Assembly: GCA_947577185.1 (NCBI GenBank)
Contig: CANPUE010000001.1
Span: forward strand, 124,001 to 188,000
DNA length: 64,000 nucleotides
Direction: 5' to 3'
From: an uncultured Lachnospiraceae bacterium
GTDB taxonomy: Bacteria > Bacillota > Clostridia > Lachnospirales > Lachnospiraceae
In this document: positions 1 through 8,998 of the stretch, one piece after another
Layout: each line of letters opens with the position of its first letter
How positions within the stretch are numbered: position 1 is the first letter of the stretch
Notes under the pieces: model-generated
The model's database searches: none
What the model saw: only the letters and a program-made list of their open reading frames with translations
Told to the model about the DNA's origin: nothing
Translations under genes and position numbers: made by a program

Positions 1-234
1 CTCTATATTGATAACTCTGGGTTTTCCTGCCCATTCATAAATATCTTGAAAAATATGATGGTGCATATTGCAAAGAGTTCCAAAATCATAAGCCATTTCA
101 ATATCATCCACAACTATTTCCGAAAGCCGGAAAGAACAATAGTCTGCTTCCATATTTCTCAACATATCCACATCATGAATATCAGCCAAATTCCTTAATA
201 CTTCTGAATCCGGGTACAAATACGGATCTCTCAT
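1..234 (-). CDS. Fic/DOC family protein, N-terminal part (runs off the window)
   Basis: An open frame of 78 codons starts with ATG at 234 and is still open at base 1. It reads MRDPYLYPDSEVLRNLADIHD near the start and HHHIFQDIYEWAGKPRVINI near the edge; this HxxIFQDIYEWAGK segment is the hallmark N-terminal region of Fic proteins, which usually AMPylate target proteins. The catalytic HPFxxGNGR motif would lie beyond the edge, so activity cannot be judged. The start has the ribosome site GAGGAT, which overlaps the stop codon of the upstream small gene nine bases away, so the two are probably translationally coupled. With that neighbour it looks like a toxin-antitoxin pair. Confident on family, not on activity. 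Confidence 0.85.
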   Translation of the reverse strand, partial: MRDPYLYPDSEVLRNLADIHDVDMLRNMEADYCSFRLSEIVVDDIEMAYDFGTLCNMHHHIFQDIYEWAGKPRVINIE

Positions 235-243
235 AACCTATCC

Positions 244-414
244 TCACTGTTTCATTTTGTACTTACGATCAAGAGCCTTTTTTAATTCATCCATAGTAAT
301 CTCTCCCTTTTTTTCCCGTTCTATTAATTCTTTCATCTCCGGAGTTGGTTCTAGTCCATCAACCTTAATCATACCCAACGAATACTCCCACTTTTTTTCC
401 GTCTCAACTAACAT
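244..414 (-). CDS. Small antitoxin of the VbhA type, partner of the Fic protein
   Basis: This 56-residue protein has a strong ribosome site (AAAGGAGAG, 7 bases before ATG) and ends nine bases before the Fic start. The sequence contains SLGMIKVDGLEPTPEMKELI and a C-terminal ITMDELKKAL helix. Small antitoxins with a KVDGL/MEGL-type segment followed by TPE and a helix precede Fic genes in many Firmicutes and belong to the VbhA group. In that group an (S/T)xxxE(G/N) motif places a glutamate in the Fic active site; here the aligned segment appears to be MIKVDG, with aspartate instead of glutamate and no Ser/Thr, so the inhibitory mode may differ. Function is inferred from family and position. Confidence 0.75.
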   Translation of the reverse strand: MLVETEKKWEYSLGMIKVDGLEPTPEMKELIEREKKGEITMDELKKALDRKYKMKQ

Positions 415-475
415 AAAATATCTCTCCTTTAATATATCTCTTATTTAATGTTATACAAGATAAACATCCATTCCA

Positions 476-2861
476 TCAATCTACAAATTCTTCATCTGAC
501 ATTAATACACTGGCATAATATCTAAATGAAAATTCAACGGAATTTTGCAAATCATCTTGTATTTGCTACACAACATGCTTATCCAGATCAATATCCTCCT
601 GTGCATAATAACCATACATCGTAGTGTAAATCATCAATGAATGTGCATATACAGATGTTAAGTACTGGTTTTTCACGCGTTCGATATCCACACCTTTTTT
701 ATTGAGAAGTTTCTGCACTAAATTAGAATCCATATTTATAAAAATCGCGTCTACAGATCCATCAGAAGCAATCAGCATATTTACAATAGAATCCCCATTC
801 ATCTTCCGATCTTTCCATGTCTTTTCTTCTTTCGAAGGATTCTCTTTCACTACTCGAATTAATTGAGTAAGTGTCAATTCAGGCTGTTCAACCGTTTTCT
901 TTTTTTCCTTTTTTGATTTATTATCTTCCTGCTCCACCCGAATAAAAACAATAACTTCATGTTCTCCAGCTGATGAAATCATTTTTATTGACAACGGTAT
1001 TCGTTCCCCAACTTCCGTGCTTTCTTTTGGTTCTACGATAACCTGGATCTCACCATCATATGGTCCGGCTATTTGTACTTTTAGTTTTTGCGCATCCTGA
1101 TTTGGTAAAACAAAATGATCTCCTCTTCCACCACGATCTCCATAATCTAACGTTGTTATTTCAATAGAGCCATTATCGCTGGAACGCGTTAAAAAATCAT
1201 TCTCTACATCAGTTTCTAAAATAATACGCCCTTTCCCACCTTTTTTAATCGCTTTTACATATTCTTTGGAATCTGCATCAAACCCTTTTACTTTAAAAAT
1301 AGATGGATAACGTTGCAACTTTTTTTCTACTTTCTGTTTATTATCGTTTCGGTTATTATTTTGCTTTCTTCCCGCAGATACCTTTTTATTGTAAAACGAA
1401 AATGAACCGTTATTTCCAGACAATATTTTCCTAACATCGGGATTGGATTTAAAACGTAAAAAATAGGATTCGATCATATCTTTATCCTTCTTTGACTCTT
1501 TGAATGCCTTACCTTTATATTCCTGATCTTTCTGGCTTATATCAGGATCATTTTTCAACAACGAAATAATGTCGTTCCTCAATTCGTTATAATATCTTCC
1601 TTTTTTCAGACGGTCACGGGATGCCATAAATAATTCCTGCCGGGCAATCGTTCCTATCTGAGAACAATCCACAGCAGTAAGCATATAATCTTTTAAATTA
1701 CGATATCCTACTTCCTGTGATATAAAGATTTTGGGTTCTACCCCCTGTGTCTGGCCATTTAAAATATAAATAACTGATTTTTTATCAGTAAATTCATCTT
1801 TTGAACTCTCTTGTTTGAAAATATAAACCATAACTGGAATCTTACTGCCAAAGAGCATCAACATCAACGACTTCTTGAATTCAATTTTATCCCTTCCATC
1901 CAAGGCAAGCCTTGTACGGTTTCCAAGCATTGGCTTTGTCGGCGTATTTCCCCCGATAATTTCTCGTTTCATATATAAGAACAGGAATTGCCGGTACATA
2001 AAGTAAGGGGTTTAATTTAAGCCAAAGTTCCCTCGTTGCCATAGATGGTCTTGTCAACTGGTAGGAAAACATTTTTACAACAGTTCCTGAAATAAAAGGC
2101 ATATTATTATTTAGTCCCAAATCCAGTTTATCCAACTTTATACTTGGTATTTCATTATTAATTACAAGATATTCATACCATGTTAATTTAACTTCCCGTT
2201 CTTCTTGCTGTGTAAGTATATGCCGCCGTACAAGCGTAAAACCGATCTGTCCATCACCATCCTTCAATTCTGGACTGCGCCTAGAAATTATCATTTGGTA
2301 GCGATGCACTTCCCCACAAAAAACAACAGCGCCTGTTGCATCAAAATTTTATTTCCTCTGTACAAAAGGAATATCATTTTTATTTCCGTGCGCAATAGAC
2401 AGAAAAGTATTTGGAAAATCTGCCGGATTTTGACCCTCTCCATTATCGAAAACAGCAACATTTGGCGTCTTTTTGTCCGAAGACATAATTTGGATATTTT
2501 GTGCCACTTCATTCCTTTCAGATGCAGTGACATTTTCCCATCTTCCATCTTTGATGCCCCAAAAATTATCTACTGCCTGAAACATATCCTGTGGTACATC
2601 CGACATTTCTTTTTCCCTTGGATTAATTCCACGGATTAAACATTGTTTCATTAAAATTGCATCAATCGAATTTGTAATTTTCTCGACTAACGCATTTTCC
2701 GGTGAAGATTGCTGGTTTTCAAAAGTACCTGCATTGTTTTGATTTCCTCCATATGGACGCCAATTTTCCGGGTTGTTAAGACAATATTTTTCAACAACAT
2801 TATAGACACTTTCGAAATTTTTAGCATTATATAAATCATACAATAGTTGTTTTAAATCCAT
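476..2861 (-). pseudogene. Decayed GHKL (Hsp90-like) ATPase gene with two stops and a frameshift
   Basis: Three adjoining open stretches form one broken gene of 2386 bases, that is 795 codons plus one extra base. The first part (2861-2349) carries ATPase boxes: ALVEKITNSIDAIL (N box) and VAVFDNGEGQ (G1 box). It ends at an in-frame TAA (2349-2351) just where the ATP-lid box (usually GKxxMGxTG) is expected; the same frame continues to about 1950 as ATGAVVFCG and RYQMIISRRSPEL. A run of five G near 1950 then shifts the frame; four G would restore YRGNTP. The remaining frame runs to a TAG at 566-568, beyond which 29 more sense codons lead to a TGA at 476. GHKL proteins of this type occur in phage-defence islands, but the exact family is not certain. 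The promoter and start site look intact. Confidence 0.75.
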
Positions 2862-2932
2862 ATATTTTCTCCCATAAACAACGTATATCCCATATAGCAG
2901 TATCTTCTGTGTTCGTTCTATCTATAATAACT

Positions 2933-2961
2933 ATTATACTTTATTCCCCCTCTCTCAACAA
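2933..2961 (-). promoter_or_regulatory. Promoter of the decayed GHKL gene
   Basis: On the minus strand TTGTTG (2961-2956) and TATAAT (2938-2933) are separated by 17 bases, about 70 bases before the ATG at 2861. It fits a vegetative sigma-A promoter with a perfect -10. Confidence 0.6.
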
Positions 2962-3003
2962 TCCCTTTCTTAATCTCATTTTCATTCTCTTCATACAATA
3001 CAT

Positions 3004-3050
3004 AAAACCCCTGCAAATGACATTTATATACCATCTGCAAGGGTTTTTTT
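3004..3050 (-). terminator. Rho-independent terminator of rpsB-tsf
   Basis: Arms at 3004-3019 and 3032-3047 form a 16-base-pair stem with two G-U pairs and a 12-base loop. The stem is followed by T on the minus strand. The A/T flanks on both sides mean it may also stop plus-strand transcripts. It lies about 30 bases after the tsf stop. Confidence 0.85.
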
Positions 3051-3079
3051 GTCTATATTCGCCCTATTTCGACAAATTT

Positions 3080-4015
3080 CTAAGCATTCATCTGCTTCGC
3101 CACTTCCTCGGCAAAGTTCTCTTCCTTCTTCTCAAGACCTTCCCCGGTCTCAAAGCGTACGAAAGATTTAATGGACAGATTTGCGCCATTCTCTTTTGCC
3201 ACCTGCTCAACGTATTTTGCAACAGGCTGTTTGCCATCCTCTGCCTTTACATAAACCTGCTCTAACAGACAGATTTCTTTCAGTTCTTTGTTAAGACGTC
3301 CGTTTACGGCGCCTTCAATCACCTTGTCCGGCTTTCCTGCCATCTTAGGATCGTTCTTAATCTGATCGGTAATGATCTCTTTCTCATGTGCCTTGTATTC
3401 TTCGGAAACGTCTCCTGTGGAAACATATTTTGGAGATAACGCCGCAACCTGCATTGCAATATTGGTAAGCGCTTCTTTCACTGCATCGTTGACTACATCC
3501 GTAACAGCTTCCACAATAACGCCGATCCTGCCGCCGCCATGTACATAGGAAACCACGCAGCCGTCAGCCGCTGTCACTTTCTCATATCTTCTGATATTCA
3601 GGTTCTCTCCGATCACGGCAATCTTATCAACCAAAGCGTCTTTTACGGTCTTGGTAGAATCCAGATGCCATGTTTCTGCAAGAAATCCCTCCAGATCTGC
3701 CGCATCAGAATTTACTGCCTGTGCCGCAACTGCCTCAACATATGCCTGGAAATCTTCGTTCTTTGCCACAAAGTCTGTCTCAGAATTTACCTCGACAACA
3801 GCCGCCGTCTTATCATCTTTAACAGCGATTCTGCAAAGACCTTCCGCCGCAATCCTGCCGGCTTTTTTCTCTGCCTTCGCCTGTCCGTTCTTTCTCAGAT
3901 ATTCAACTGCCGCTTCCATATCTCCATTGGTCTCACCAAGTGCCTTTTTGCAATCCATCATGCCTGCACCGGTCATTTCTCTTAATTCTTTTACCATTGC
4001 TGCTGTGATAGCCAT
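3080..4015 (-). CDS. tsf: Elongation factor Ts
   Basis: EF-Ts is the cytoplasmic nucleotide exchange factor that releases GDP from EF-Tu during translation. The 311-residue protein begins with the UBA-like domain (MVKELREMTGAGMMDCKKAL, residues 7-26) and carries the core motif SETDFVAKN near residues 78-86, which contacts EF-Tu. Length is normal for Firmicutes. It follows rpsB by 57 bases and the pair ends at a strong terminator, the usual rpsB-tsf operon. The start ATG has a good ribosome site (AGGAGATATAG). Confidence 0.98.
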   Translation of the reverse strand: MAITAAMVKELREMTGAGMMDCKKALGETNGDMEAAVEYLRKNGQAKAEKKAGRIAAEGLCRIAVKDDKTAAVVEVNSETDFVAKNEDFQAYVEAVAAQAVNSDAADLEGFLAETWHLDSTKTVKDALVDKIAVIGENLNIRRYEKVTAADGCVVSYVHGGGRIGVIVEAVTDVVNDAVKEALTNIAMQVAALSPKYVSTGDVSEEYKAHEKEIITDQIKNDPKMAGKPDKVIEGAVNGRLNKELKEICLLEQVYVKAEDGKQPVAKYVEQVAKENGANLSIKSFVRFETGEGLEKKEENFAEEVAKQMNA

Positions 4016-4072
4016 CTTCTATATCTCCTCCTGTATCATTTATCATTGATCTTATCCAAAAACGAAAAGCAG

Positions 4073-4846
4073 TTATTCTGCCGCCGCTACCTCTTCGATA
4101 TCCTTGGGTTCTGCTGTTTCAGCTTCCTGTGCTGCCTGCTCCATTTCTTCTACATACTCTTCCTGGCCCTGGTTTGCCTCGATGACTGCGTCTGCCATCT
4201 TGGAAACGATCAGCTTAACGGCTCTGATCGCATCGTCATTTCCCGGAATGATGTAATCAAGTTCTTCCGGATCGCAGTTCGTATCACCGATACCGATCAG
4301 CGTAATGCCAAGTGTATGTGCTTCCTGAACACAGATTCTTTCCTTCTTGGGATCTACGACAAAAATACAGTCAGGGATTCTTGTCATCTTCTTGATACCG
4401 CCCAGGTTTTTCTCTAACTTCTCCCACTCTTTTTTGAGTTTAATTACTTCTTTTTTCGGCAGAACATCAAATGTGCCGTCCTCTGACATCGTTTCGATCG
4501 CTTTCAGCCGCTCGATTCTGGAACGGATCGTTTTAAAGTTTGTCAGCATTCCGCCCAACCATCTTTCATTTACATAATACATGCCGCAGCGCTCTGCCTC
4601 TGTCTTGACAGCATCCTGCGCCTGTTTCTTTGTCCCGACAAACAGAATCGTACCGCCCTGCTCTGCGACATCAAATACTGCCTTATAAGCCTCGTCTACT
4701 TTGCCTACAGATTTCTGCAGATCGATGATATGAATACCATTTCTCTCCGTGAAGATATAGGGAGCCATTTTAGGATTCCATCTTCTGGTCTGATGTCCAA
4801 AGTGAACACCTGCTTCTAATAACTGTTTCATTGAAATTACGCTCAT
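4073..4846 (-). CDS. rpsB: 30S ribosomal protein S2
   Basis: This 257-residue structural protein of the small ribosomal subunit shows the S2 signature [20 protein letters not shown] near the N terminus and [14 protein letters not shown] in the middle, with an acidic C-terminal tail typical of clostridial S2. An in-frame ATG lies 15 bases upstream at 4861, but GGAGG sits ideally before the ATG at 4846 and MSVISM is the normal start, so 4846 is preferred. It is the first gene of rpsB-tsf, with its own promoter just after the flagellar operon and a leader of about 160 bases. Confidence 0.97.
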   Translation of the reverse strand: MSVISMKQLLEAGVHFGHQTRRWNPKMAPYIFTERNGIHIIDLQKSVGKVDEAYKAVFDVAEQGGTILFVGTKKQAQDAVKTEAERCGMYYVNERWLGGMLTNFKTIRSRIERLKAIETMSEDGTFDVLPKKEVIKLKKEWEKLEKNLGGIKKMTRIPDCIFVVDPKKERICVQEAHTLGITLIGIGDTNCDPEELDYIIPGNDDAIRAVKLIVSKMADAVIEANQGQEEYVEEMEQAAQEAETAEPKDIEEVAAAE

Positions 4847-5010
4847 GTTTCTTTCCTCCATTTAGTTGTTTTCTTCCATATGCTTTTCTGAAAAGACTTA
4901 TCTGCTAACAGCGCTCCGCTTTAACGCAAAAACGCGGCACCAACAGACAATAAGCATATGTGTTTTTTGATTTTCCTGTACAGAGATTCTGTAACAGATC
5001 CCTGCACACG
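4847..5010 (-). promoter_or_regulatory. 5' leader of rpsB, possible regulatory RNA
   Basis: From the inferred transcription start near 5010 the rpsB mRNA has an untranslated leader of about 160 bases. It can form small hairpins such as AGCG-GAG-CGCT and CTTTTC-AG-AAAAG. S2 leaders that bind the S2 protein are known in Firmicutes, but I cannot match the published motif by eye, so this is only a candidate. Confidence 0.3.
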
Positions 5011-5017
5011 CTTACAC

Positions 5018-5046
5018 ACTATAACACAAAAAAAGGCTTTTTGCAA
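5018..5046 (-). promoter_or_regulatory. rpsB promoter
   Basis: TTGCAA (5046-5041) and TATAGT (5023-5018) are separated by exactly 17 bases on the minus strand. The -35 box lies in the apex of the terminator hairpin that ends the flagellar operon. Confidence 0.8.
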
Positions 5047-5054
5047 GCCTTTTT
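5028..5054 (-). terminator. Terminator at the end of the fla/che operon
   Basis: Ten-base arms AAAAAGGCTT (5054-5045) and AAGCCTTTTT (5039-5030) with a five-base loop are followed by more T. The first stem base is the last base of the stop codon of the preceding gene. The hairpin overlaps the -35 region of the rpsB promoter. Confidence 0.8.
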
Positions 5055-5779
5055 CATTCCATTCCTGTAATAATTCTGGCGATTTGTTCCTCGTTTGCGC
5101 CCGCAGGGATCGTATGAGCCCCAGCACGGATCTTCTTATCGTATCCGTTCTCGCACAGATAGGTATCATATGCCACGGCAGATGATACCGCACCGATATC
5201 TGCAAGCTTCTGGCTGACCTCATAGGAACCGTCACCGCTTCCTATCGTGACAGCCATCGGCTGATCAGCAGAAGCCATGACTTGCTGAGAGGAAGCCGTT
5301 TCCTGTTCTTCCGGCGTCTGCACCGGTTCTACATCCTCCGGCTGTATCTGATCCGGGTTCTGTGTTTGTTCATCTTCCTGGCCCGCTGTCTGTGTATCGG
5401 CAGACTCACTGTTCGTTTCCGGCGGCTGCGGTACACTGTTTTCTTCCTCCTGAGGCGATGTTACATCACGCTCCGGATCCGGTTCAGGATCTGTATTCTG
5501 CTCTGAATCAACATTTGGTTCCGGACCTGCATTCTGCTCAGCGTTCGGATCCAGATCATCCTCTTGCCCGTCGCTGTCTTTTGGAATCCCATCTGTGGTG
5601 TCTTTCTTCCCGGAAACACTTTCGGTAAGAGGCAGGCCTTCTATCATGCCGAGCTGCCTGGCCCTTGCAATGATTTCCGCATCCGTCATCGAACGGCTCC
5701 TTGAGGCCGCAACGCCCATAATGATCGCTGTGATGATAATGCCAAGTCCCAATCCCCGTAAATAGTATTTTAGTTCCAT
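5054..5779 (-). CDS. Membrane-anchored protein with a YceG/LysM-like C-terminal domain
   Basis: The 241-residue protein has one membrane segment (about residues 8-26), a long acidic Pro/Glu/Gln/Asp-rich linker (about 60-165) and a compact C-terminal domain (about 175-241) containing YEVSQKLADIGAV and IRAGAHTIPAGANEEQIARI. That domain resembles the LysM-like N-terminal part of MltG/YceG, but the catalytic transglycosylase part is absent, so enzyme activity is not expected. It may place a binding domain outside the membrane. It is the last gene of the fla/che operon, 56 bases after the DUF6115-like gene. Its exact function is unknown. Confidence 0.65.
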   Translation of the reverse strand: MELKYYLRGLGLGIIITAIIMGVAASRSRSMTDAEIIARARQLGMIEGLPLTESVSGKKDTTDGIPKDSDGQEDDLDPNAEQNAGPEPNVDSEQNTDPEPDPERDVTSPQEEENSVPQPPETNSESADTQTAGQEDEQTQNPDQIQPEDVEPVQTPEEQETASSQQVMASADQPMAVTIGSGDGSYEVSQKLADIGAVSSAVAYDTYLCENGYDKKIRAGAHTIPAGANEEQIARIITGME

Positions 5780-5835
5780 ATCTCACCGCCGTTATCCTGT
5801 TTACAATATTTGCCGCAGAAAAAAATCCTGCTCTT

Positions 5836-6948
5836 TTACTTCAAATTTCCTTCAAACAAATCGATCACCAGTTTTACCTCCCCGATTCCAAGACCCAGCT
5901 CTTTCGCAATCGCCATATTAGATTTTCCGGCCTTGTGCAGTTCGAGAATTCTGTCATTGCTGTTCCTGCCGTTTCCGCGGCCGTTTGCAAACTGAATATT
6001 CACTGATTTCGTCTGCTGCGTCTGTTGTGCGGGCTGCTGTACCGGAGGTGCCACAAAATCACCTTCGGGATCATGGATGATCTCCACCCTCGGCGGCATA
6101 ATCGGCATAAAAGAGTCTTCTTCTTTCGGTTCTGTACCGGCTTCCTCAACAGTATCCTCTGTCTCCTCAACGGTAAATTCCGGTTCCATGTCATCCGAAG
6201 GCTCTTCCAAAACAGATTCTGCAGCAACAGGAGCTTTTTCATAATCTGTCATGTTATCATATTCAGACACGGCGTCCTGTCCCGCCGGTACAGAAAAAAT
6301 ATCTGTCCTGTCGTCATATACCGCCAGTTCATCACTGTCCGCCGTTTCGGATTCCATAACCGCATCCCTGCCCATTGCTGCCGGTTCCGTGATCACAACC
6401 GGCTCCATGTTGGCAAGCACTTCCAGCGCGGCCTGCTTTGCCGCCTCTTTTGCCTCCTGCATGGTAAGTTCTACATTCTTTACGGCTTCTTCCGCTTCTT
6501 TCTGCGCTTCTTTGGCGGAAACTTCCGCATCCTTTACTGTCTGCTTCACATCTTCTGCGGTGCGTGCTGCTTCCGAAACGGTATTTTTCAGATCCTCATG
6601 CTTATCATTCAACATATCATACAAAAATAAAACTTCTTTATGATTTTTATTGATTTCTTCCAATACAGTATCAGAGTATTCATTGACCGCCATCATCTTC
6701 TCATTCGTCACCCGGTCCATGGACCGTTCGGTCTTTTCCATCGCATAATTGACTGTCTCATCTACGATATCAGAGATATGCGCCTTGACGTTTTCCGATT
6801 CTTTATCGATCAGTCTCCGGACCTCCTCCTCGCCGATCATCTGCATTTCTTCTTCAAGATTAATATCCCTTTTTCTGGCAGGCAGAAGATATCCCAGCGC
6901 AAAAACAATCACTCCTGCTATGATCAAAACGATTTCTACGATACCCAT
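5836..6948 (-). CDS. Membrane-anchored coiled-coil protein, DUF6115-like
   Basis: This 370-residue protein has an N-terminal membrane helix (about residues 4-22), a long charged coiled coil (about 35-170), an acidic low-complexity stretch, and a C-terminal helix-turn-helix-like end with DRILELHKAGKSNMAIAKEL. Proteins of this layout occur downstream of sigD in fla/che operons of clostridia and are annotated DUF6115. The end resembles a short DNA-binding recognition unit, but a membrane-bound regulator is only a guess. It sits in the operon between a 106-residue unknown protein and the YceG-like gene. Confidence 0.6.
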   Translation of the reverse strand: MGIVEIVLIIAGVIVFALGYLLPARKRDINLEEEMQMIGEEEVRRLIDKESENVKAHISDIVDETVNYAMEKTERSMDRVTNEKMMAVNEYSDTVLEEINKNHKEVLFLYDMLNDKHEDLKNTVSEAARTAEDVKQTVKDAEVSAKEAQKEAEEAVKNVELTMQEAKEAAKQAALEVLANMEPVVITEPAAMGRDAVMESETADSDELAVYDDRTDIFSVPAGQDAVSEYDNMTDYEKAPVAAESVLEEPSDDMEPEFTVEETEDTVEEAGTEPKEEDSFMPIMPPRVEIIHDPEGDFVAPPVQQPAQQTQQTKSVNIQFANGRGNGRNSNDRILELHKAGKSNMAIAKELGLGIGEVKLVIDLFEGNLK

Positions 6949-6986
6949 TTTAACTCCATGCCTTCCTTCATCTTGTCAGTTCTTTC

Positions 6987-7307
6987 TTACAGGGATACAT
7001 CAAAATTTCCCACTCCCTTTAAGAGCACTTTGCCGTCAGGCTCCGCCTTCTTTTTCTTTCTGCCCCTCTGGCCGCCGTCTCCGCGATATTCATTGCTGCC
7101 CTTGTCCTTGGCATCAAACTTTTTATTATGATATTCGGGATGTTCCCCACGGTTGACTCTGCTCATCTGGTTCTCAATCTGCTTTGCAAACTGATTTCCC
7201 ACATTGGCCTGCTCTACCATTCCTCTGGTGTCTTCATTATGTTTGTGCATCGTAAAGTCATGTGCCCTGGTGATTTGTCCCTGTATTTCTATCTGTCCTA
7301 TAGCCAT
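6987..7307 (-). CDS. Small hydrophilic protein of unknown function in the fla/che operon
   Basis: I do not recognise a named domain in this 106-residue protein. It begins MAIGQIEIQGQITRAHDF, contains MVEQANVGNQFAKQIENQM, and ends with a basic Lys/Arg/Gly-rich stretch and LLKGVGNFDVSL. There is no signal peptide or membrane segment. It lies in the operon between the FapA-like and DUF6115-like genes with short spacers, and codon use matches its neighbours. The middle resembles a short helical segment that could bind a partner. Function unknown. Confidence 0.7.
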   Translation of the reverse strand: MAIGQIEIQGQITRAHDFTMHKHNEDTRGMVEQANVGNQFAKQIENQMSRVNRGEHPEYHNKKFDAKDKGSNEYRGDGGQRGRKKKKAEPDGKVLLKGVGNFDVSL

Positions 7308-7362
7308 ATTTCCTCATACCCCTTTCCCGTTAAAGATCAATCGCTCAAAACCGCTCTATCTG

Positions 7363-8955
7363 TCAAATGCCGGTCAGCTTAACATCCCCGCGCGACTTGA
7401 CAAATCTGCAGTACTGCGATTCTTTCTGTACCGTCATGGAAACGTCTCCGATAAAGATCCTCGTCCCCGGATACACGGTATCGCGTACGATAACGCAGGC
7501 GCCGTCCTTTCCTTTTAACTGTCCCTGCAGACTTTCTATTTCTTCCACATTTTTGGAAATATTCGCGGCTTTCTGCTGATTGGCGTTTGCCAGCGTCTGT
7601 ACGTACTGCATCTGTTCAGGCGTCAATTTCATACCTTTTGCAATCTTCTGTTTCATAGAAATCAGGATCTGCTGAATTGACTGTATTTCTTCTTTCTCAT
7701 CCTCAACCTGTTTTTGCAGTTCTTTTACTCGGCGGATCATATTCGGATCACTGCCAACCTCTACTGTCGTATCCGCTCCCATCGAGGATCCGAGCGTTTT
7801 TACATTGATGCAGTTGACTGCACTCACCTTGCCGCCTGTGATGAATCCCCTCCTGCCATCTACGTTCACTTCCGTCCCGGCCATAATCGTACTGTGCAGA
7901 ATAGACTCCGAGGCGATATAACCGCCCGCTTCCGCGTCAACGCTCTGCAAAAACTTGGCGATAATATTGCCGTCTGCTTTCAGTTTTCCCCTGCCCATAC
8001 CGTTCATGCCGCGGGCTATGACGATATTCCCGCCTGCTTCTATCAGGGCGCCTTCCACGACGCCTCTTATCTCAATATCACCTTTGGCTTTTACCTCAAA
8101 ATTCGTACAGACATTCCCGTTCACCTGCACGCTTCCGTCATAATCAATGTTTCCGGTTGACGTATCAACATTTTCAACGATCAGCACATCCGATACGAAT
8201 ACGCTGTCTTCCACCAATTCGACGTGCCCATTGACTGTGGAAGTCAATGTCGTGTTGTCCTCCGAAATCTCTATATTATTACCATACTTTAAAACAGCCT
8301 TCTTCACGTCCCTCGGCTTCAGGCGCTCACCAAAGAGGTTCATGCCATATTCTCCGGGATCCTCCGGGATCAGTTTTGCCAAAACATCCCCCTTATTGCA
8401 ATGCTGCACGACATTCAGCTGAAAGAAATCCACGCTTCCGTCCTCTTTCAAAGCAGGTTTTGCCTTTTTATCCGTATTAAAATAGTACTCAATACTGGCA
8501 TCCGTTCCATGAACGGGTTCCGTACCCTGTGCGACGAGAATATCCTTACAATATTCCCGCCTCGTTTTATAACGCGCCTCTATCCGGTTTTTCAAAATGC
8601 CATGCCTGATCCCTCTGACCTGCAGATCATTAATCAGTTCCTCCGGCGTCATCTCTGTACCGCCGATTGACGGTGCATAAAACCTGACATATGCCTTCAT
8701 ATTATCCGGCGTCACCGTCAGTTTATAACATTCACGTTCCACCGGTGTCGTACGCTTCTCCAAAAGAATGATCCGTTCCTCCGATGCCGCTTCTCCGACC
8801 GCCTTATAAAGCGCATTTTTATCAAACCGAATATCCTTGCTTCCCAGATATTCCGTCACTTCGTTTGCTGAAAGCGCATCTCCGCCTCCCATAGGGGGAA
8901 CCAGCCTGATGCCTGTCTTGCCTTCCTGATGAATCAATCTGAAATATCCGTTCAT
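7363..8955 (-). CDS. FapA-type (DUF342) protein
   Basis: This 530-residue protein has the FapA/DUF342 layout: an N-terminal helical domain (about 1-160), a right-handed beta-helix-like core of repeating short strands (about 170-390; for example VNGNVCTNFEVKAKGDIEIR and VEGALIEAGGNIVIARGMNG), then a coiled coil (about 395-470) and a short beta end. FapA-like proteins are common in Firmicutes and occur near flagellar genes; some influence polymer or polar assembly, but no single biochemical role is established. It lies directly after sigD in the operon, about where ylxL lies in Bacillus. Confidence 0.8.
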   Translation of the reverse strand: MNGYFRLIHQEGKTGIRLVPPMGGGDALSANEVTEYLGSKDIRFDKNALYKAVGEAASEERIILLEKRTTPVERECYKLTVTPDNMKAYVRFYAPSIGGTEMTPEELINDLQVRGIRHGILKNRIEARYKTRREYCKDILVAQGTEPVHGTDASIEYYFNTDKKAKPALKEDGSVDFFQLNVVQHCNKGDVLAKLIPEDPGEYGMNLFGERLKPRDVKKAVLKYGNNIEISEDNTTLTSTVNGHVELVEDSVFVSDVLIVENVDTSTGNIDYDGSVQVNGNVCTNFEVKAKGDIEIRGVVEGALIEAGGNIVIARGMNGMGRGKLKADGNIIAKFLQSVDAEAGGYIASESILHSTIMAGTEVNVDGRRGFITGGKVSAVNCINVKTLGSSMGADTTVEVGSDPNMIRRVKELQKQVEDEKEEIQSIQQILISMKQKIAKGMKLTPEQMQYVQTLANANQQKAANISKNVEEIESLQGQLKGKDGACVIVRDTVYPGTRIFIGDVSMTVQKESQYCRFVKSRGDVKLTGI

Positions 8956-8998
8956 ACTTACCTCATAATAATAATGTGAGCCGCCTGCGCGACGGCCG

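Noticed and set aside
6025-6630. Plus-strand open frame of 201 codons opposite the DUF6115-like gene
   Set aside because: Arg/Phe/Cys-rich composition is that of the reverse of a Glu/Lys coiled coil; no start signal.
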